Source of the DNA: Hydrogenophaga sp.
Lineage (GTDB): Bacteria > Pseudomonadota > Gammaproteobacteria > Burkholderiales > Burkholderiaceae_C
DNA length: 5,906 bases
NCBI GenBank assembly: GCA_018335615.1
Contig: JAGXRS010000237.1
Coordinates: forward strand, 1-5,906
Direction of reading: 5' to 3'
Every line of letters starts with the position of its first letter. Within the stretch, counting starts at the first letter, position 1. The notes beneath the pieces are model-generated. The model saw only the letters and a program-made list of their open reading frames with translations, ran no database searches and had not been told where the DNA came from. Positions 5,803-5,906 of the stretch are shown one piece after another. Position numbers and translations under genes: made by a program.

Positions 5803-5906
5803 GCGCCGCCCCCCTCTCACGCGGCAGGCTGTATCTGGTGCCCACGCCGCTGGACTTTGGCATGGCTCTGGCCGATGCACCCCCCCCCAGCCAGTGGCTG
5901 CCGACC
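5799..5906 (+). CDS. Probable SAM-dependent (tetrapyrrole-methylase-fold) methyltransferase, N-terminal fragment
   Basis: From the GTG at 5799 an open frame of 36 codons runs to the window edge. Its N-terminus RGRLYLVPTPLDFG resembles the RsmI-like SAM-dependent methyltransferases of the tetrapyrrole methylase fold (motif LYLVxTPLG near the start). In Burkholderiales a gene of this kind commonly follows the maf gene, as recalled from gene order and not checked here. Start and stop overlap as GTGA, indicating translational coupling with the Maf gene. Only the first part of the fold is visible, so substrate and exact subfamily are unknown. A run of nine C residues (5880-5888) falls at codons 28-30. 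Confidence 0.65.
   Translation, partial: MSAAPLSRGRLYLVPTPLDFGMALADAPPPSQWLPT

Noticed and set aside
4537..5880. A 447-codon minus-strand frame joining antisense of the Maf gene to yceD.
   Set aside because: Only the part from 5103 to 4537 looks like a protein family (DUF177). The upstream part is antisense to a well-supported Maf gene and has no domain character.

Overview
The window is a high-GC, tightly packed chromosomal segment with the layout typical of a betaproteobacterium. Family-level similarity and gene order point to Burkholderiales, probably Comamonadaceae, although the genus cannot be fixed from sequence alone. It carries the conserved yceF / yceD-rpmF-plsX-fabH-fabD-fabG-acpP neighbourhood, which joins a ribosomal protein gene to phospholipid and fatty acid synthesis. 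No mobile element, CRISPR array, tRNA or rRNA is visible, and I see no evidence of an undescribed system. The genes are ordinary core housekeeping genes. The more interesting material lies in the short intergenic stretches.

Layout on the minus strand, in transcription order: yceD (DUF177, 5103 to 4537), a 197-base gap with a perfect TATAAT box and the rpmF leader, rpmF (L32, 4339 to 4157), a 135-base gap with a strong intrinsic terminator and a second hairpin, plsX (4021 to 2966), fabH (2944 to 1967), fabD (1885 to 935), fabG (919 to 158), a 116-base gap, and the first 13 codons of acpP (41 to 1, running off the left edge). On the plus strand, divergent from yceD, are a yceF-type Maf nucleotide pyrophosphatase gene (5188 to 5802) and, overlapping its stop codon by four bases, the first 36 codons of a probable SAM-dependent methyltransferase that runs off the right edge.

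The genes work together as follows. FabD loads malonyl groups onto ACP (AcpP), FabH starts chains from acetyl-CoA plus malonyl-ACP, and FabG performs the first reduction of each elongation round. PlsX converts finished acyl-ACP to acyl-phosphate, the donor for the first step of glycerophospholipid synthesis. YceD and L32 belong to the 50S ribosome side of the cluster. A terminator between rpmF and plsX probably sets the ratio of ribosomal to lipid-synthesis transcripts.

No gap exceeds 300 bases. The gaps at 2945-2965 (21 bases) and 920-934 (15 bases) hold only translation signals. The gap at 1886-1966 holds no convincing signal, and the divergent gap at 5104-5187 holds an inverted repeat but no clear promoter.
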